From positions 62,001 to 126,000 of the forward strand of contig NZ_QVRA01000011.1 in NCBI RefSeq assembly GCF_003591655.1: a stretch of 64,000 nt of DNA, written 5' to 3'. Source of the DNA: Sphingobium terrigena (GTDB lineage Bacteria > Pseudomonadota > Alphaproteobacteria > Sphingomonadales > Sphingomonadaceae). The notes under the pieces are model-generated. The model searched no databases. It was not told the DNA's origin and saw only the letters and a program-made list of their open reading frames with translations. The translations under genes and the position numbers were made by a program. Below, piece after piece: positions 12,429 to 21,332 of this stretch (its first letter is position 1; every line of letters begins with the position of its first letter).

Positions 12429-13793
12429 CTATTTGCCGAACGGGTTTTTGGCGCTGCGCAGCGTCAATCGCACCGGCACCGCGCCAAAGCCCAGTTCCTT
12501 GCGGATGCCATTGACCAGATAGCGACGATAGCTTTCGGGCAGATCGTCAAGCCGCGTGCCGAACAGGATGAAGCCGGGGGGGCGGGTCTTGGCCTGGGTG
12601 ATGTAGCGCAGCTTGATCCGCTTGCCGCCGGGCGCTGGCGGCGGATTGGCCTCCAGCGCGCTCTCAAACCAGCGGTTGAGGACGCCGGTGGACACGCGCT
12701 TCGACCAGGTGGTGCGGGTTTCGAACGCGACGCGGATCAGGTCGTCCAGCCCCTTGCCGGTCGCGGCCGACACGGTCATGATCGGCACGCCGCGCACCTG
12801 TGCGAGACCATCGAACAGTGCCTGCTTGATGCCCTGATAGAGGGCCGAACCATGTTCGACCGTATCCCATTTGTTGAGCGCAACGACGAGCGCGCGTCCT
12901 TCCTCCAGCACCTTGTCGGCGATGCGCAGATCCTGCGCCTCCAGCCCGCGGGTCGAATCGAGCAGCAGCACGACGACTTCGGCAAAGTTCACAGCGTTCA
13001 GACCATCGGTGACGGCCAGCTTTTCCAGCTTGTCCTGCACCTTGGCATGTTTGCGCATCCCGGCGGTGTCGATCAGGCGGACGGGGCGTTCTTGCCCTTC
13101 GTCGCTGATCCACATCCAGTCGACGGCGATGCTGTCGCGGGTGATGCCCGCTTCCGGGCCGGTCAGCAGACGGTTTTCGCCCAGCAGCCGGTTGATCAGC
13201 GTGGATTTGCCCGCATTGGGGCGGCCGACGATGGCGAGCTTGAGCGGGGCGCTCTCGTCATCCTCGTAAAATTCCTTTTCGTGCGGCTCGTCATCTTCTT
13301 TTTCCAGATACGGCAGCAGCGCCTGAAACAGGTCGGCCATGCCCTGACCATGTTCGGCGGAAAAGGGGATCGGTTCGCCCAGCCCCAGGCTGAAGGATTC
13401 CATCACGCCATCGTCGGCGGCCTTGCCCTCCGCCTTGTTGGCGACCAGCACGACCGGCGCATCATTGGCGCGCAGCCAGCGGGCGATTTCCTCGTCCAGC
13501 GGGGTGATGCCCGCGCGCGCGTCGATCATGAACAAAGCGAGGTCGCAATTTTCGACTGCCGCCTCGGTCTGCATCCGCATCCGGCCGGGCAGGCTGTTGG
13601 CGTCCTCATCTTCATAACCGGCAGTATCGACGATGATGAAGTCCAGGCCGAGCAGATGCGCTTCGCCCTCCCGCCGGTCGCGGGTGACGCCGGGCTGGTC
13701 ATCGACCAACGCCAGCTTCTTGCCGACCAGGCGGTTGAAGAGGGTGGACTTGCCCACATTGGGCCGCCCGACAATGGCTACTGTGGGCAGCAT
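12429..13793 (-). CDS. der: Ribosome biogenesis GTPase Der (EngA)
   Basis: 454 residues from the ATG at 13793. Two tandem GTPase domains are visible: GRPNVGKST near residue 9 with DDQPGVTRD and DTAGYED, and GRPNAGKST near residue 190 with DTAGMRK and NKWDT. The C-terminal KH-like domain ends with ELGFGAVPVRLTLR. Der is needed for 50S maturation. The frame runs on upstream to 13904, but those residues are translated repeat. It follows bamB, the gene order known from many proteobacteria. Confidence 0.96.
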   Translation of the reverse strand: MLPTVAIVGRPNVGKSTLFNRLVGKKLALVDDQPGVTRDRREGEAHLLGLDFIIVDTAGYEDEDANSLPGRMRMQTEAAVENCDLALFMIDARAGITPLDEEIARWLRANDAPVVLVANKAEGKAADDGVMESFSLGLGEPIPFSAEHGQGMADLFQALLPYLEKEDDEPHEKEFYEDDESAPLKLAIVGRPNAGKSTLINRLLGENRLLTGPEAGITRDSIAVDWMWISDEGQERPVRLIDTAGMRKHAKVQDKLEKLAVTDGLNAVNFAEVVVLLLDSTRGLEAQDLRIADKVLEEGRALVVALNKWDTVEHGSALYQGIKQALFDGLAQVRGVPIMTVSAATGKGLDDLIRVAFETRTTWSKRVSTGVLNRWFESALEANPPPAPGGKRIKLRYITQAKTRPPGFILFGTRLDDLPESYRRYLVNGIRKELGFGAVPVRLTLRSAKNPFGK

Positions 13794-13837
13794 GGAGGCC
13801 CGTTTCCTTCTGACAAATTCAAAATCGACAAATGCGG

Positions 13838-13901
13838 TGCTCCCGCGAAGGCGGGAGCCCAGTCCGTAAGGTGGAACTGGGCTCCCGCCTTCGCGGGAGC
13901 A
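13838..13901. repeat. REP-type double hairpin between bamB and der
   Basis: Perfect 26-bp inverted arms at 13838-13863 and 13876-13901 around a 12-bp loop; each arm is itself a hairpin (CTCCCGC GAAG GCGGGAG). It lies in the yfgM-bamB-der transcription unit, so it could stabilise RNA or reduce downstream expression. Related half-arms occur before the MATE gene and at 63711-63724. Confidence 0.85.
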
Positions 13902-13922
13902 CATCTAGCATGATTGTTGCTC

Positions 13923-15290
13923 TTAGCGGAGTGCCGTCAATTTTCCATCATCGGCAAGCAGATAAAGCATGTTGTTGGCAACGATGGGCGAGAGCGACAT
14001 GGAGCGATCCATGTCCACTTGCGCCTGCACGCTGCCATTGGTGGGATCGACATAGACCATCTGGCCGCGCGTGGACACGACGATCAGGCGATTGCCCGCC
14101 AGAACAGGACCGGTCCAGCGGATCGCCTTGTCCTTCTTCTTTTCCTTCTGCCAGCGGCGCAGTTGGCTGACCCAGCGGATCTTGCCGGTGGCGCGCGCGA
14201 CGCAGAGCAGGCGGGCGTCGCTGGTGACGACGAACACCCATTCGCCGACCACCGACGGGGTGGAGATGCCCGCAATGTTGATTTCCCACAGGCGCTGGCC
14301 GCTGGTCAGTTCATAGGAGGCCATGCGGCCGCCCTGACCGATGGCGAATACCCGGCCCCGGTCGATCACCGGGTCGGCATCGATATCAGTCAGCGTGGCA
14401 ACAGCGGTCGAAATGCTGGTACGCGAGAGCGCGTCGCCCCACAGGGTCCGGCCATTTTCGTAGCGATAGGCGGTCAGTTCGCCTGAGCTATAGCCCGCGA
14501 TCACCGTGCCTTGGGCGGCGGCGGGGGCGGCGACGCCGAACACACCGGTCACCTGCAACGTGCCGCTGTCGGTCCACTGGGTTTCACCATCGGACTGGTT
14601 GAGCGCGAAAATCTGGTTGTCCTGACCCATCACATAGACATGGCCATTTTCCAGCGTCGGTGCGCCGCGCAGCGGCCCGGCCAGATGCTTCTTCCAGATG
14701 ATCGCCCCGTCGGCCGCGTTGAGCGCGAATACGTCGCCCAGACCCGTGCTGGCGAACACCCGGTCGCCCAGGACGCTGACGCCGCCGCCGAAGAGCGAAC
14801 GGCCATTGCCCTTGCCCTCGGCAGGCAGGCTGGTCTGCCACAATTTGCCGCCACTCGCCGCGTCGAACGCGATGACATGCGCGCCAGCGTCGGTCACGAA
14901 CAGCTTGCCGCCTGACACGACCGGCGACGCGGCAAGGCGCGCCTGCGGCGAGCTGCCCTCGATCGAGGCGCTCCACACCTGCGTGGGTGATCCGCCCAGC
15001 GAGACATTGCCCATCGCCTTGGACGGGTCGCCACCCGGCTGCGCCCATTGATCGTTGACATAAGGGGCAGGCAGGGCGACCGGCACGTCGGCCAGCGCCG
15101 GTTCGACCTCGACACCCTGTTCATTGTTCAGGATGGACACGCGGTTGCCCAGCACAGGGGTCTTGGGCCCGCCCTTCTTGCCGCCGACGATGCCGCAGCC
15201 GGCCAGCAGCGCGATCATCAGGGTGAGCGTCACGGCGCGGCCAATGGGCGCTTTTGTCTTCATGCTGTCCATTCCCATGCGCTCATTCAT
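13923..15290 (-). CDS. bamB: Outer membrane assembly lipoprotein BamB-like (PQQ-type beta-propeller)
   Basis: 455 residues. The N-terminus has a lipobox (LIALLAGCG), indicating a lipid-anchored periplasmic protein. Repeated blade motifs such as AFDAASGGKLWQ, ALNAADGAIIWKKHL and VARATGKIRWV belong to the PQQ/YfgL propeller. BamB assists BamA in inserting outer membrane beta-barrels. The first ATG overlaps the stop of the upstream YfgM-like gene (ATGA), so translation is probably coupled; an internal ATG at 15263 (MKTKAPIG) is another possible start. Order yfgM-bamB-der supports the call. Confidence 0.92.
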   Translation of the reverse strand: MNERMGMDSMKTKAPIGRAVTLTLMIALLAGCGIVGGKKGGPKTPVLGNRVSILNNEQGVEVEPALADVPVALPAPYVNDQWAQPGGDPSKAMGNVSLGGSPTQVWSASIEGSSPQARLAASPVVSGGKLFVTDAGAHVIAFDAASGGKLWQTSLPAEGKGNGRSLFGGGVSVLGDRVFASTGLGDVFALNAADGAIIWKKHLAGPLRGAPTLENGHVYVMGQDNQIFALNQSDGETQWTDSGTLQVTGVFGVAAPAAAQGTVIAGYSSGELTAYRYENGRTLWGDALSRTSISTAVATLTDIDADPVIDRGRVFAIGQGGRMASYELTSGQRLWEINIAGISTPSVVGEWVFVVTSDARLLCVARATGKIRWVSQLRRWQKEKKKDKAIRWTGPVLAGNRLIVVSTRGQMVYVDPTNGSVQAQVDMDRSMSLSPIVANNMLYLLADDGKLTALR

Positions 15291-15985
15291 CCCTGTGCCG
15301 GATCAGCGGGCAATTCAACCGCGTCGATCCCCAATAAACCTGCCATCTGTCGCGCGCGTGAACGGATCGACTGGGGGACATTGGCGTCCTTGGCGATTCC
15401 GGCGAACAGCGGCCCGGCGAGGTCATTCTTGCCCATCTTCATATAAGCGATGGCGACCAGTTCGCCCGCGCTGCCGAACCAGGGCGCACCCTCGATCGCC
15501 AGCGGTTTCAGGCGATCGACGATCTGCTGCGGCTTTAGCGTTTCAAATTGCAGCGCGGTCTGGCGGATCAGCGCCAGATCACGATAGGGCTGGTCCAGCC
15601 CGGTATCCGCGACCATCGCGCCATAAAGAGCGATTGCGCCCTTGGCGTCGCCCTTGCGCGAGGCTGTCCCGGCCTGCACCAGCAAAGCCGACGCGCGATA
15701 GCCCGGCTGGCTGGCCTTGGTCAGCGCGTCCAGCTGCTTGGCATCGGGCGTGCCGCCGCCGGTGGCGGTCGCCAGCACGGCGTCCATCTGTTCCGACACG
15801 GCTTCGGACTGGGTCTTGCTATGATGCTGCCAGTAGAGCCAGCCGCCAAAGGCCGCGAGTCCCGCCACGACCGCGACCAATATCCAGCGCCCATAGCGCT
15901 GCCACACGGTCAAAAGCTGGTCCTGACGGACTGCTTCATCGACTTCACGCATGAAGGCTTCGCTATTTTGCGGCGTCAGGGCCAC
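15287..15985 (-). CDS. YfgM-like membrane-anchored TPR protein
   Basis: 232 residues from a GTG at 15985 with CGGAG 6-7 bp upstream; the frame continues to 16036 but without a ribosome site. A cytoplasmic N-terminus (EAFMREVDEAVRQDQL) precedes one membrane segment (WILVAVVAGLAAFGGWLYW), then a periplasmic helical repeat region of the tetratricopeptide_2/YfgM type. In E. coli YfgM is a periplasmic chaperone partner of SecYEG and PpiD. The 4-bp overlap with bamB supports a shared job in envelope protein biogenesis. Confidence 0.85.
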   Translation of the reverse strand: MALTPQNSEAFMREVDEAVRQDQLLTVWQRYGRWILVAVVAGLAAFGGWLYWQHHSKTQSEAVSEQMDAVLATATGGGTPDAKQLDALTKASQPGYRASALLVQAGTASRKGDAKGAIALYGAMVADTGLDQPYRDLALIRQTALQFETLKPQQIVDRLKPLAIEGAPWFGSAGELVAIAYMKMGKNDLAGPLFAGIAKDANVPQSIRSRARQMAGLLGIDAVELPADPAQG

Positions 15986-16061
15986 GATATTCTCCGGGAC
16001 ATGGATCAGAAACAGATGGGCAGAAGGCGCGATCAATAGCGGCGCTTATGCCACAGGCAAA

Positions 16062-16934
16062 TCACTTTTTCGGGCGATAGACCTGTTCTTCGGTCGGAAA
16101 GCTGCGCGCCCGCACATCGGCGGCATAACGCTCCGCTGCGCTGGTGATGGTTTGCGCGATATTGTCGAAGCGTTTGACGAAGCGCGGCACCCGTTCGAAC
16201 ATGCCCAGCATATCTTCGGTCACCAGCACCTGCCCGTCACAATGGGCCGATGCCCCAATGCCGATCACCGGCACATCGACGCTGTCGGTGATGGCGACGG
16301 CCAGTTCCTCCATCACCCCTTCCAGCACCAGGGCAAAGGCACCCGCCTGCGCGACGGCACGGGCGTCGGCCATGATCTTGGCATGTTCTTCCTGGCTCTT
16401 GCCGCGTGCGCCATAGCCGCCCAGCGCATTGACCGCCTGGGGGGTCAGGCCGACATGGGCCATGACCGGGATGCCGCGCTGGCTGAGGAAGGCGATCGTC
16501 TCCGCCATCACCTGCCCGCCTTCCAGCTTGACCGCCGCCGCGCCGGTTTCCGCCATGATGCGGCTGGCGCTGGCAAAGGCCTGTTGCGGCGAGGCTTCAT
16601 AGCTGCCGAACGGCATGTCGACCACGACGACGCTATGATAGCTGCCGCGCACTACCGCCGCGCCATGGGCGCACATCATGTCGAGCGTGACCGCGAGGGT
16701 AGAGGGCAGGCCGTAAATCACCTGTCCCAGCGAATCGCCGACCAGCAGCATGTCGCAATGCGGGTCGAGCAATTGCGCCTGCCGCGCGGTGTAGGCGGTC
16801 AGCATTACCAGCGGCTCGGCTGTTTTCCCCTCAAATTTGCGCCGCTGGATGGCGGGCACGGTCAGGCGCTTCATCGGCGCAGGGGTGGGCGTAGCGCGGC
16901 TGGTCGACGTGTCGAGCGTGAAGGTCGTGGACAT
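16062..16934 (-). CDS. panB: 3-methyl-2-oxobutanoate hydroxymethyltransferase
   Basis: 290 residues. First committed enzyme of pantothenate (vitamin B5) synthesis: transfers hydroxymethyl from 5,10-methylene-THF to alpha-ketoisovalerate, giving ketopantoate. [41 protein letters not shown] and the C-terminal [15 protein letters not shown] are all family-specific. The first 20 residues (Ser/Thr/Pro-rich) extend beyond the usual start at [13 protein letters not shown], so an internal start is possible. panC is not in view. Confidence 0.96.
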   Translation of the reverse strand: MSTTFTLDTSTSRATPTPAPMKRLTVPAIQRRKFEGKTAEPLVMLTAYTARQAQLLDPHCDMLLVGDSLGQVIYGLPSTLAVTLDMMCAHGAAVVRGSYHSVVVVDMPFGSYEASPQQAFASASRIMAETGAAAVKLEGGQVMAETIAFLSQRGIPVMAHVGLTPQAVNALGGYGARGKSQEEHAKIMADARAVAQAGAFALVLEGVMEELAVAITDSVDVPVIGIGASAHCDGQVLVTEDMLGMFERVPRFVKRFDNIAQTITSAAERYAADVRARSFPTEEQVYRPKK

Positions 16935-16992
16935 GGGGGCGCTCTACCGCACCGGGGCGCGGGGCGCAAATGCCGGAGGGGCGGGGGTGGTC

Positions 16993-17328
16993 TTACTGGC
17001 CCAGCAGGCGCTGGCTCAACAGTGCCTGCATGTCGCGACGGCCATCGGCAATCATGAGGATGAGGACGAACGCGCCAGTGAAATGATAGATGATGCGATA
17101 GGGCGGTTGAACGATCTGGCGATACGCATCCTCGCCCAGAACGGCCATTTCCTGCGGAACCGTGCCACGCAACGGGAAGTCGCGCAGTGCATTCATGCGT
17201 TCTACCAGACGGTCGATCAGAGCATCGGCATCGTCGGCGGAGCGGTGTGCTGCCATATAGGCATGGATACTCGCCAGATCATTCTCGGCGTCGCTGGTGA
17301 CTTTGATCGGATATGGCGGTTCAGCCAT
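16993..17328 (-). CDS. Type II toxin, RelE/ParE superfamily
   Basis: 111 residues from the ATG at 17328, preceded by AGGA at 5 bp. YPIKVTSDAENDLASIHAYM, PLRGTVPQE and the closing strand YRQIVQPPYRIIYHF are the ParE/RelE core. ParE members poison gyrase and RelE members cleave mRNA on ribosomes; the sequence looks closer to ParE, but the target is not proven. It overlaps the antitoxin by 8 bp, as expected for a co-translated pair. Confidence 0.88.
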   Translation of the reverse strand: MAEPPYPIKVTSDAENDLASIHAYMAAHRSADDADALIDRLVERMNALRDFPLRGTVPQEMAVLGEDAYRQIVQPPYRIIYHFTGAFVLILMIADGRRDMQALLSQRLLGQ

Positions 17329-17602
17329 TTTCGTCCTGACCACGATCCTTCAATCGAGCGACGACCTCCTCTAGGGGTTTGACGCGACCGGCTCGTAAAT
17401 CTTCCATCCCCAGCGCCAATATCTTGAGCATCGCCAGTGTTTCCTGGGTCTTTTCATAATCGCGAATGTCCTGCACGATGGCCTTCGCTTCACCATTTTG
17501 GGTGAGGATCATCGGCTCGGCACCCTCGCTGAGGTCGGCGAGGATTTCGGCGGCATTTGCCTTGAAATAGCTGATCGGCTTGATCCGGGTGGAATAGCGC
17601 AT
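17321..17602 (-). CDS. Type II antitoxin, Phd/YefM family
   Basis: 93 residues. The N-terminal half (PISYFKANAAEILADL and EPMILTQNGEAKAIVQDI) is the DNA-binding Phd/YefM fold; the C-terminal helix (EEVVARLKDRG) would wrap the toxin. First gene of the pair, with the toxin overlapping its 3' end. A near-palindrome about 25 bp upstream of the start is a plausible autoregulatory operator. Confidence 0.9.
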   Translation of the reverse strand: MRYSTRIKPISYFKANAAEILADLSEGAEPMILTQNGEAKAIVQDIRDYEKTQETLAMLKILALGMEDLRAGRVKPLEEVVARLKDRGQDENG

Positions 17603-17626
17603 GATAGTGATCCTCGATCAAATTCG

Positions 17627-17640
17627 GACCATATATAGTC
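17627..17640. promoter_or_regulatory. Candidate Phd operator
   Basis: GACCATATATAGTC is palindromic at 12 of 14 positions and lies 25 bp upstream of the antitoxin start, overlapping a TATATA segment that could be the -10 region. Phd-type antitoxins bind such sites to repress their own operon. Binding here is inferred. Confidence 0.55.
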
Positions 17641-17662
17641 TATTGCGCCCCGCAACGCAAAC

Positions 17663-17684
17663 GGGGCGGCATTGCTGCCGCCCC
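17663..17684 (-). terminator. Probable terminator of the TonB-dependent receptor gene
   Basis: Perfect 9-bp stem (GGGGCGGCA / TGCCGCCCC) with a 4-base loop, 29 bp after the receptor stop on the minus strand. A second hairpin (17648-17666) overlaps it. The T-tract is weak (GTTTG), so termination efficiency is uncertain. Confidence 0.6.
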
Positions 17685-17712
17685 GCCGGGGGTGAGCTGG
17701 ATAATTTGCGGA

Positions 17713-20172
17713 TCAGAAGCTGAATTTGATCGTGCCGCCCCAGGTTTGCGGATCGCCGGGCTGGCCGGCGATCAGGCCGGTGTTGCCGGGTGCGACCTGC
17801 AGGGTTTCGATATAATCGACGTCGAGCGCGTTGCGGACCCAGCCAAACACATCGAACCCTTCGCCCCGGAAACCGGCGCGGAAGTTGGTCAGCGCATAGC
17901 CCTTCACATTGGTGTAGATCGATGGCGAGGCATTGCTGTTCCAGTGCGAGCGGTAATTGCCGTCCACGCCGAAATAGACCTGACCTTCCTTCGCCAGCAG
18001 CGTCACCGGCTGGTTGATCTCCGCACCGTAGGAGAAGGCCCATTTGGATACGCCCGGCAGGTCGGCACCCGAAATGTCGCACTGGCGCGGGCTAAGCGCA
18101 CCCGGCACGCCCGGCTGCGAATAGTCCGGTGTTGCATTGGCCGCCTGGAACGTGCCGCCCGACAATTCGGGCGGGCAGGGCGCGTCCACAAACTTCTTAT
18201 ATTTGGCGTCGGTATAGGCACCATTGGCATAGGCGGTGAAGCGATCGCTGGCGACGATCTTGAAGTCTGCCTCGATCCCCTGCGACCGGACCTTGCCCGC
18301 GTTGGCGAGGTAGCCGCGCACCGTGCCGAACTGGCCGCCATTCACCGTTGCCTGGAAATTCTTGATATCTGTGCGGAAGGCGGTGAGGTTGAAGGTGGCC
18401 CGGCGATCGAAGAACTGGGTTTTGAGGCCGATTTCATAATGGTTGACCGATTCCGGCTTCACCGTGCTGGCGTCGTAATTGACCGTATTGTCGGCGTTGA
18501 GCGGCAGGCCGTTCTGGTTGATCCCCAGCGTCTTGAAACTCTTGGCATAGGTTGCATAGGCCAGCACGTCGCGGGCGATCTTGTAATTGATGTTGAAGTC
18601 GTAGGTGAAATTCCATGCGCTGTCGGAGGGCGCGCTGACCTGTGGCTGATAGACGCCACATTGCTGGGTCGTACCCTTGATGGTCCCCGGTTCGGCGACA
18701 GTGGTGCAGCTGATGGCCTGACCCTGCGCATTGGTGACGACGCGCTGATAAAAGCCCGATTTCTTGTCATAGTTCAGGCGCAGGCCCGGCTGGATCGTCA
18801 GCGCGTCGGTCACTTTCCAGCTCAGCTGACCGAACAGCGCGGCACTGTCAGCCTTGAGATATTGGGTGTTGCTGGCGGTCAGACCGGCGAGTGTCGCGGG
18901 ATTATTGGCCGGGTTGGCCGGATCGGTGGAAGGGGCAAGGCTCCATTGCGCGGCGTCGTCGCCCTGCTGTTCTGTGCCCTGGGTGTCGATCCGCTGCTTG
19001 AAGCCGAACAGGCCGACGACGAAATCGACATCCTGGCTTTCGTAATTATAGCGGAATTCCTGGCTATACTGGTCCTGCTGCGAGGGGTTTTGCGATCTCG
19101 AAACGATCGACAGGCCGGTAAAGTCGCGATCATTTTCCGGCTTCCAGTCCCAAAAGCGCCAGGCGGTGACCGACGTCAGCGTGCCGGGGCCGACATCCCA
19201 TTTGATCTTGGCCGACACGCCGCCAATCTTGTTGCCAGCGTTCAGGTTGCTGTCCAGATCAGTCAGCCGGTCATAGGGATTGCGGCTGGGCACGACATAA
19301 TTTTGCGCGGCGGCCAGCGCATCATATTGGCGGTTGAGCGGGCGCTGGGTCTTGCCAACGCGCACGAAGGTGGTGCCGCAGCATTCAGGGTCCTGCTTGC
19401 TGTAATCGCCCGACAGGGTGATGCTGAAATCCTCGCTGGGCTTGAACAGCAACTGACCGCGAAGGCCCAGATTGTCCTGCTCGTTGATCCAGCGCTGGCT
19501 CGTCACATTGTAGAGCGTGCCGCGACGGCTGGTCGATGCCATGGCGACGCGCACCGCGACCGTGTCCGACAGCGGGCCGGAGATAGCGGCCTTCGCCTGT
19601 TTGAGATTGAGGTTGCCGACGGTCAGTTCGGCGCGGCCCTCAAAATCGAAGGTCGGCTGGTTGGTCGTGATGTTGATCGCGCCTGCCGTGGTGTTCTTGC
19701 CATAGAGCGTGCCCTGCGGCCCGCGCAGCACTTCAACCTGATTGACGTCAAGGAAGTCGAAGGTCGCGGCGGCGACGCGGCTGTTATAAACGTCGTCGAC
19801 ATAGATGCCGACACCCTGTTCAAAGCCATCGCTGGTCAGGCCGAACGGCACGCCGAGGCCACGGATGTTGACCGACGTATTGCGCGGGTTGGTGGTATAG
19901 ACCTGGAGCGTCGGGGCGAGTTGCTGCAGCTTCACGATGTTGAAATTGCCGGTCGCCTCGATGCTGTCGCCCTTCACCACGGAAATCGCCAGCGGCACTT
20001 CCTGCGCGGTTTCCTGACGGCGGCGGGCGGTCACGACGATGACGTCGCTGCGCGGATTCTGCGTTTCGACGGCCGGATCGACCGGCTGCGGCGTGGCGTC
20101 CTGCGCAAAGGCGGCAGGCGTGATGAGGGAGGCGCTTGCCACGCTGGCAAGCAACAGAAAACGCGCAATCAT
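17713..20172 (-). CDS. TonB-dependent outer membrane receptor
   Basis: 819 residues. A cleavable signal peptide (cleavage after AAFA) is followed by a TonB box (SDVIVVTARRR), the plug domain (VNIRGLGVPFG, VEVLRGPQGTLYGKNTTAGA) and a 22-strand-type barrel ending in an aromatic residue (GTIKFSF). The profile is that of the large sphingomonad receptor group often wrongly named pesticin or iron-complex receptors; the substrate is unknown. A YezD-family gene lies immediately upstream on the same strand and suggests a sulfur-containing ligand or sulfur-limited expression. The 153-bp leader carries two copies of a 16-bp direct repeat. Confidence 0.95.
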   Translation of the reverse strand: MIARFLLLASVASASLITPAAFAQDATPQPVDPAVETQNPRSDVIVVTARRRQETAQEVPLAISVVKGDSIEATGNFNIVKLQQLAPTLQVYTTNPRNTSVNIRGLGVPFGLTSDGFEQGVGIYVDDVYNSRVAAATFDFLDVNQVEVLRGPQGTLYGKNTTAGAINITTNQPTFDFEGRAELTVGNLNLKQAKAAISGPLSDTVAVRVAMASTSRRGTLYNVTSQRWINEQDNLGLRGQLLFKPSEDFSITLSGDYSKQDPECCGTTFVRVGKTQRPLNRQYDALAAAQNYVVPSRNPYDRLTDLDSNLNAGNKIGGVSAKIKWDVGPGTLTSVTAWRFWDWKPENDRDFTGLSIVSRSQNPSQQDQYSQEFRYNYESQDVDFVVGLFGFKQRIDTQGTEQQGDDAAQWSLAPSTDPANPANNPATLAGLTASNTQYLKADSAALFGQLSWKVTDALTIQPGLRLNYDKKSGFYQRVVTNAQGQAISCTTVAEPGTIKGTTQQCGVYQPQVSAPSDSAWNFTYDFNINYKIARDVLAYATYAKSFKTLGINQNGLPLNADNTVNYDASTVKPESVNHYEIGLKTQFFDRRATFNLTAFRTDIKNFQATVNGGQFGTVRGYLANAGKVRSQGIEADFKIVASDRFTAYANGAYTDAKYKKFVDAPCPPELSGGTFQAANATPDYSQPGVPGALSPRQCDISGADLPGVSKWAFSYGAEINQPVTLLAKEGQVYFGVDGNYRSHWNSNASPSIYTNVKGYALTNFRAGFRGEGFDVFGWVRNALDVDYIETLQVAPGNTGLIAGQPGDPQTWGGTIKFSF

Positions 20173-20184
20173 GATGGTCCCCTT

Positions 20185-20234
20185 TTTCCGGCGGTCCGGT
20201 GTTTATTTGATCGCGGCATTTCCGGTGGTCCGGT
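20185..20234 (-). repeat. Two 16-bp direct repeats in the receptor leader
   Basis: TTTCCGGCGGTCCGGT (20185-20200) and TTTCCGGTGGTCCGGT (20219-20234) differ at one base and are 34 bp apart. Each can form a CCGG-ACCR-CCGG hairpin. They lie 13-62 bp upstream of the receptor start and could be regulator sites or RNA structures. Confidence 0.6.
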
Positions 20235-20325
20235 CAAAGCCTGGTATTTCGGGATGATGAAATGTGGCTCATCCCCAGCCAAATGGGTCGTGCGACCCGG
20301 TAACTCTGGTGCGCGCCAGCTCTGC

Positions 20326-20514
20326 TCAGCTGGTCAGGCGCGTCTTTTCGGTCACGTCGATCTGGACCACGCGGGCGTCATGGACGGTCAGCGTGATCGA
20401 TCCGAACTTCAGTCCCGCCAGCACGCCGCGCACCTTGTCGATGCTGGTTATGATGTCGGACCGTTGCGTGTCGGCGCGGCCATTACGGAAGTCAGTTGGT
20501 TTGGTGTCTGTCAT
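20326..20514 (-). CDS. YezD family protein (DUF2292)
   Basis: 62 residues. The core VLAGLKFGSITLTVHDARVV followed by QIDVTEKTRL is the DUF2292/YezD signature. The small proteins are typically found in sulfate-starvation or cysteine-related operons; biochemical function unknown. The gene starts 29 bp or more downstream of an A+T-rich promoter-like region and precedes the TonB-dependent receptor by 153 bp on the same strand. The context links the receptor with sulfur acquisition, which is inference. Confidence 0.85.
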   Translation of the reverse strand: MTDTKPTDFRNGRADTQRSDIITSIDKVRGVLAGLKFGSITLTVHDARVVQIDVTEKTRLTS

Positions 20515-20546
20515 GTTTAACCTCTTTCCCGCTTATTATCTCAACT

Positions 20547-20560
20547 TTATTGATAGACAA
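20547..20560 (-). promoter_or_regulatory. Candidate shared regulator site upstream of yezD
   Basis: On the minus strand TTGTCTATCAATAA, about 33 bp before the YezD start, within an A+T-rich island. TTGTCTA could act as a -35 with TAATAA 16 bases on. A close match (TTGTCTACCATAA) precedes the RBBP9/YdeN-like hydrolase gene at 21333-21345. Confidence 0.45.
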
Positions 20561-20574
20561 AAAAGCAAATATAA

Positions 20575-20604
20575 GGGGCGCGCAAGTTTCTCTTGTCGCG
20601 CCCC
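20575..20604 (-). terminator. Rho-independent terminator of the RBBP9/YdeN-like hydrolase gene
   Basis: GGGGCGCG...CGCGCCCC hairpin with a central CAAG/CTTG pair (one unpaired base per arm), beginning 12 bp after the hydrolase stop on the minus strand and followed by TTATATTTGCTTTTTTG. It separates the hydrolase transcript from yezD. Confidence 0.75.
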
Positions 20605-20615
20605 TTGGGGTGAGG

Positions 20616-21284
20616 TCAGGGATGAGCGCGCAGGCCCACAGGAGCCTGCGTCTGTCGCGCCAGTGGCATGGCCGGACGGGACTGGCGCATCGCGGACGCC
20701 TGTTCCTGCGCATTGTCGATCAGCCGTTCGAGCAGCCCCTGCCCAAAACTCCATTCGCCAAGGCCCGAATCGGCGTTGATGTGGCCGACATGGCCCGCAT
20801 CCACAAATTCGCTGCCCCAATATTTGCCGATGCTGTGAGCGCGCTCGAAGAAGATATAAGGGTCGTCCCGGCTGGCCACCAGGATGGACGGGAAAGGCAG
20901 CGGCGCGCGCGGGGTGGGGCCAAAGCCGCCGATCGTTTCGGGGGTTTCCATCCGGTCGCAATCGGGCGGCGCAACCAGCAGTGCGCCGGTTACTGGCCAG
21001 CCATAGGCCTGGCTCTGCAACGCGCCCCACCAGGCGACGGCCATGCAGCCCAGGCTGTGCGCGGCCAGGATGACGGGGCCGTTGGCGGCGCGGATTGCTG
21101 CGTCCAGCCGCGTGACCCAGGCATTGCGGTTGGGGCTGGCCCAGCTGCCCAGATCAACCCGCTCGCAATCGCCGCGTGTTTCCTCCCAAAGGCTTTGCCA
21201 GTGGCCCGGCCCGCTATTGTTCAGGCCAGGGATGGTCAGCACGACCGGCTGGCGCGTGTCACCCGAAAATCCGAATCGCTCCAT
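20616..21284 (-). CDS. RBBP9/YdeN family alpha/beta hydrolase
   Basis: 222 residues. VLTIPGLNNSGPGHWQSLWE is the family N-terminus; AAHSLGCMAVAWW is the nucleophile elbow (Ser), SRDDPYIFF carries the acid region and DAGHVGHINADSGLGEW the catalytic His. The family comprises small serine hydrolases of uncertain substrate. The last 30 residues extend beyond the usual end. It has the same upstream motif as the neighbouring yezD gene, so they may be co-regulated. No signal peptide, so it is cytoplasmic. Confidence 0.9.
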   Translation of the reverse strand: MERFGFSGDTRQPVVLTIPGLNNSGPGHWQSLWEETRGDCERVDLGSWASPNRNAWVTRLDAAIRAANGPVILAAHSLGCMAVAWWGALQSQAYGWPVTGALLVAPPDCDRMETPETIGGFGPTPRAPLPFPSILVASRDDPYIFFERAHSIGKYWGSEFVDAGHVGHINADSGLGEWSFGQGLLERLIDNAQEQASAMRQSRPAMPLARQTQAPVGLRAHP

Positions 21285-21332
21285 GGTCTGGTCCTCATCC
21301 TGTCTATCCAGGCGATGGCGATAATTCTATTC

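Noticed and set aside
13794..13904. 37 extra N-terminal codons of der
   Set aside because: They are translated REP repeat; Der homologues begin at MLPTVAIVGRPNVGKS.
20173..20325. Possible SAM-II-like or other riboswitch in the receptor leader
   Set aside because: Suggested by the sulfur context, but the conserved core bases of known SAM riboswitches are not present; only repeats and hairpins are seen.
17692..20520. 942-codon plus-strand open frame opposite the TonB-dependent receptor
   Set aside because: Antisense shadow: no recognisable domain, and the receptor with plug, TonB box and terminal Phe explains the DNA.
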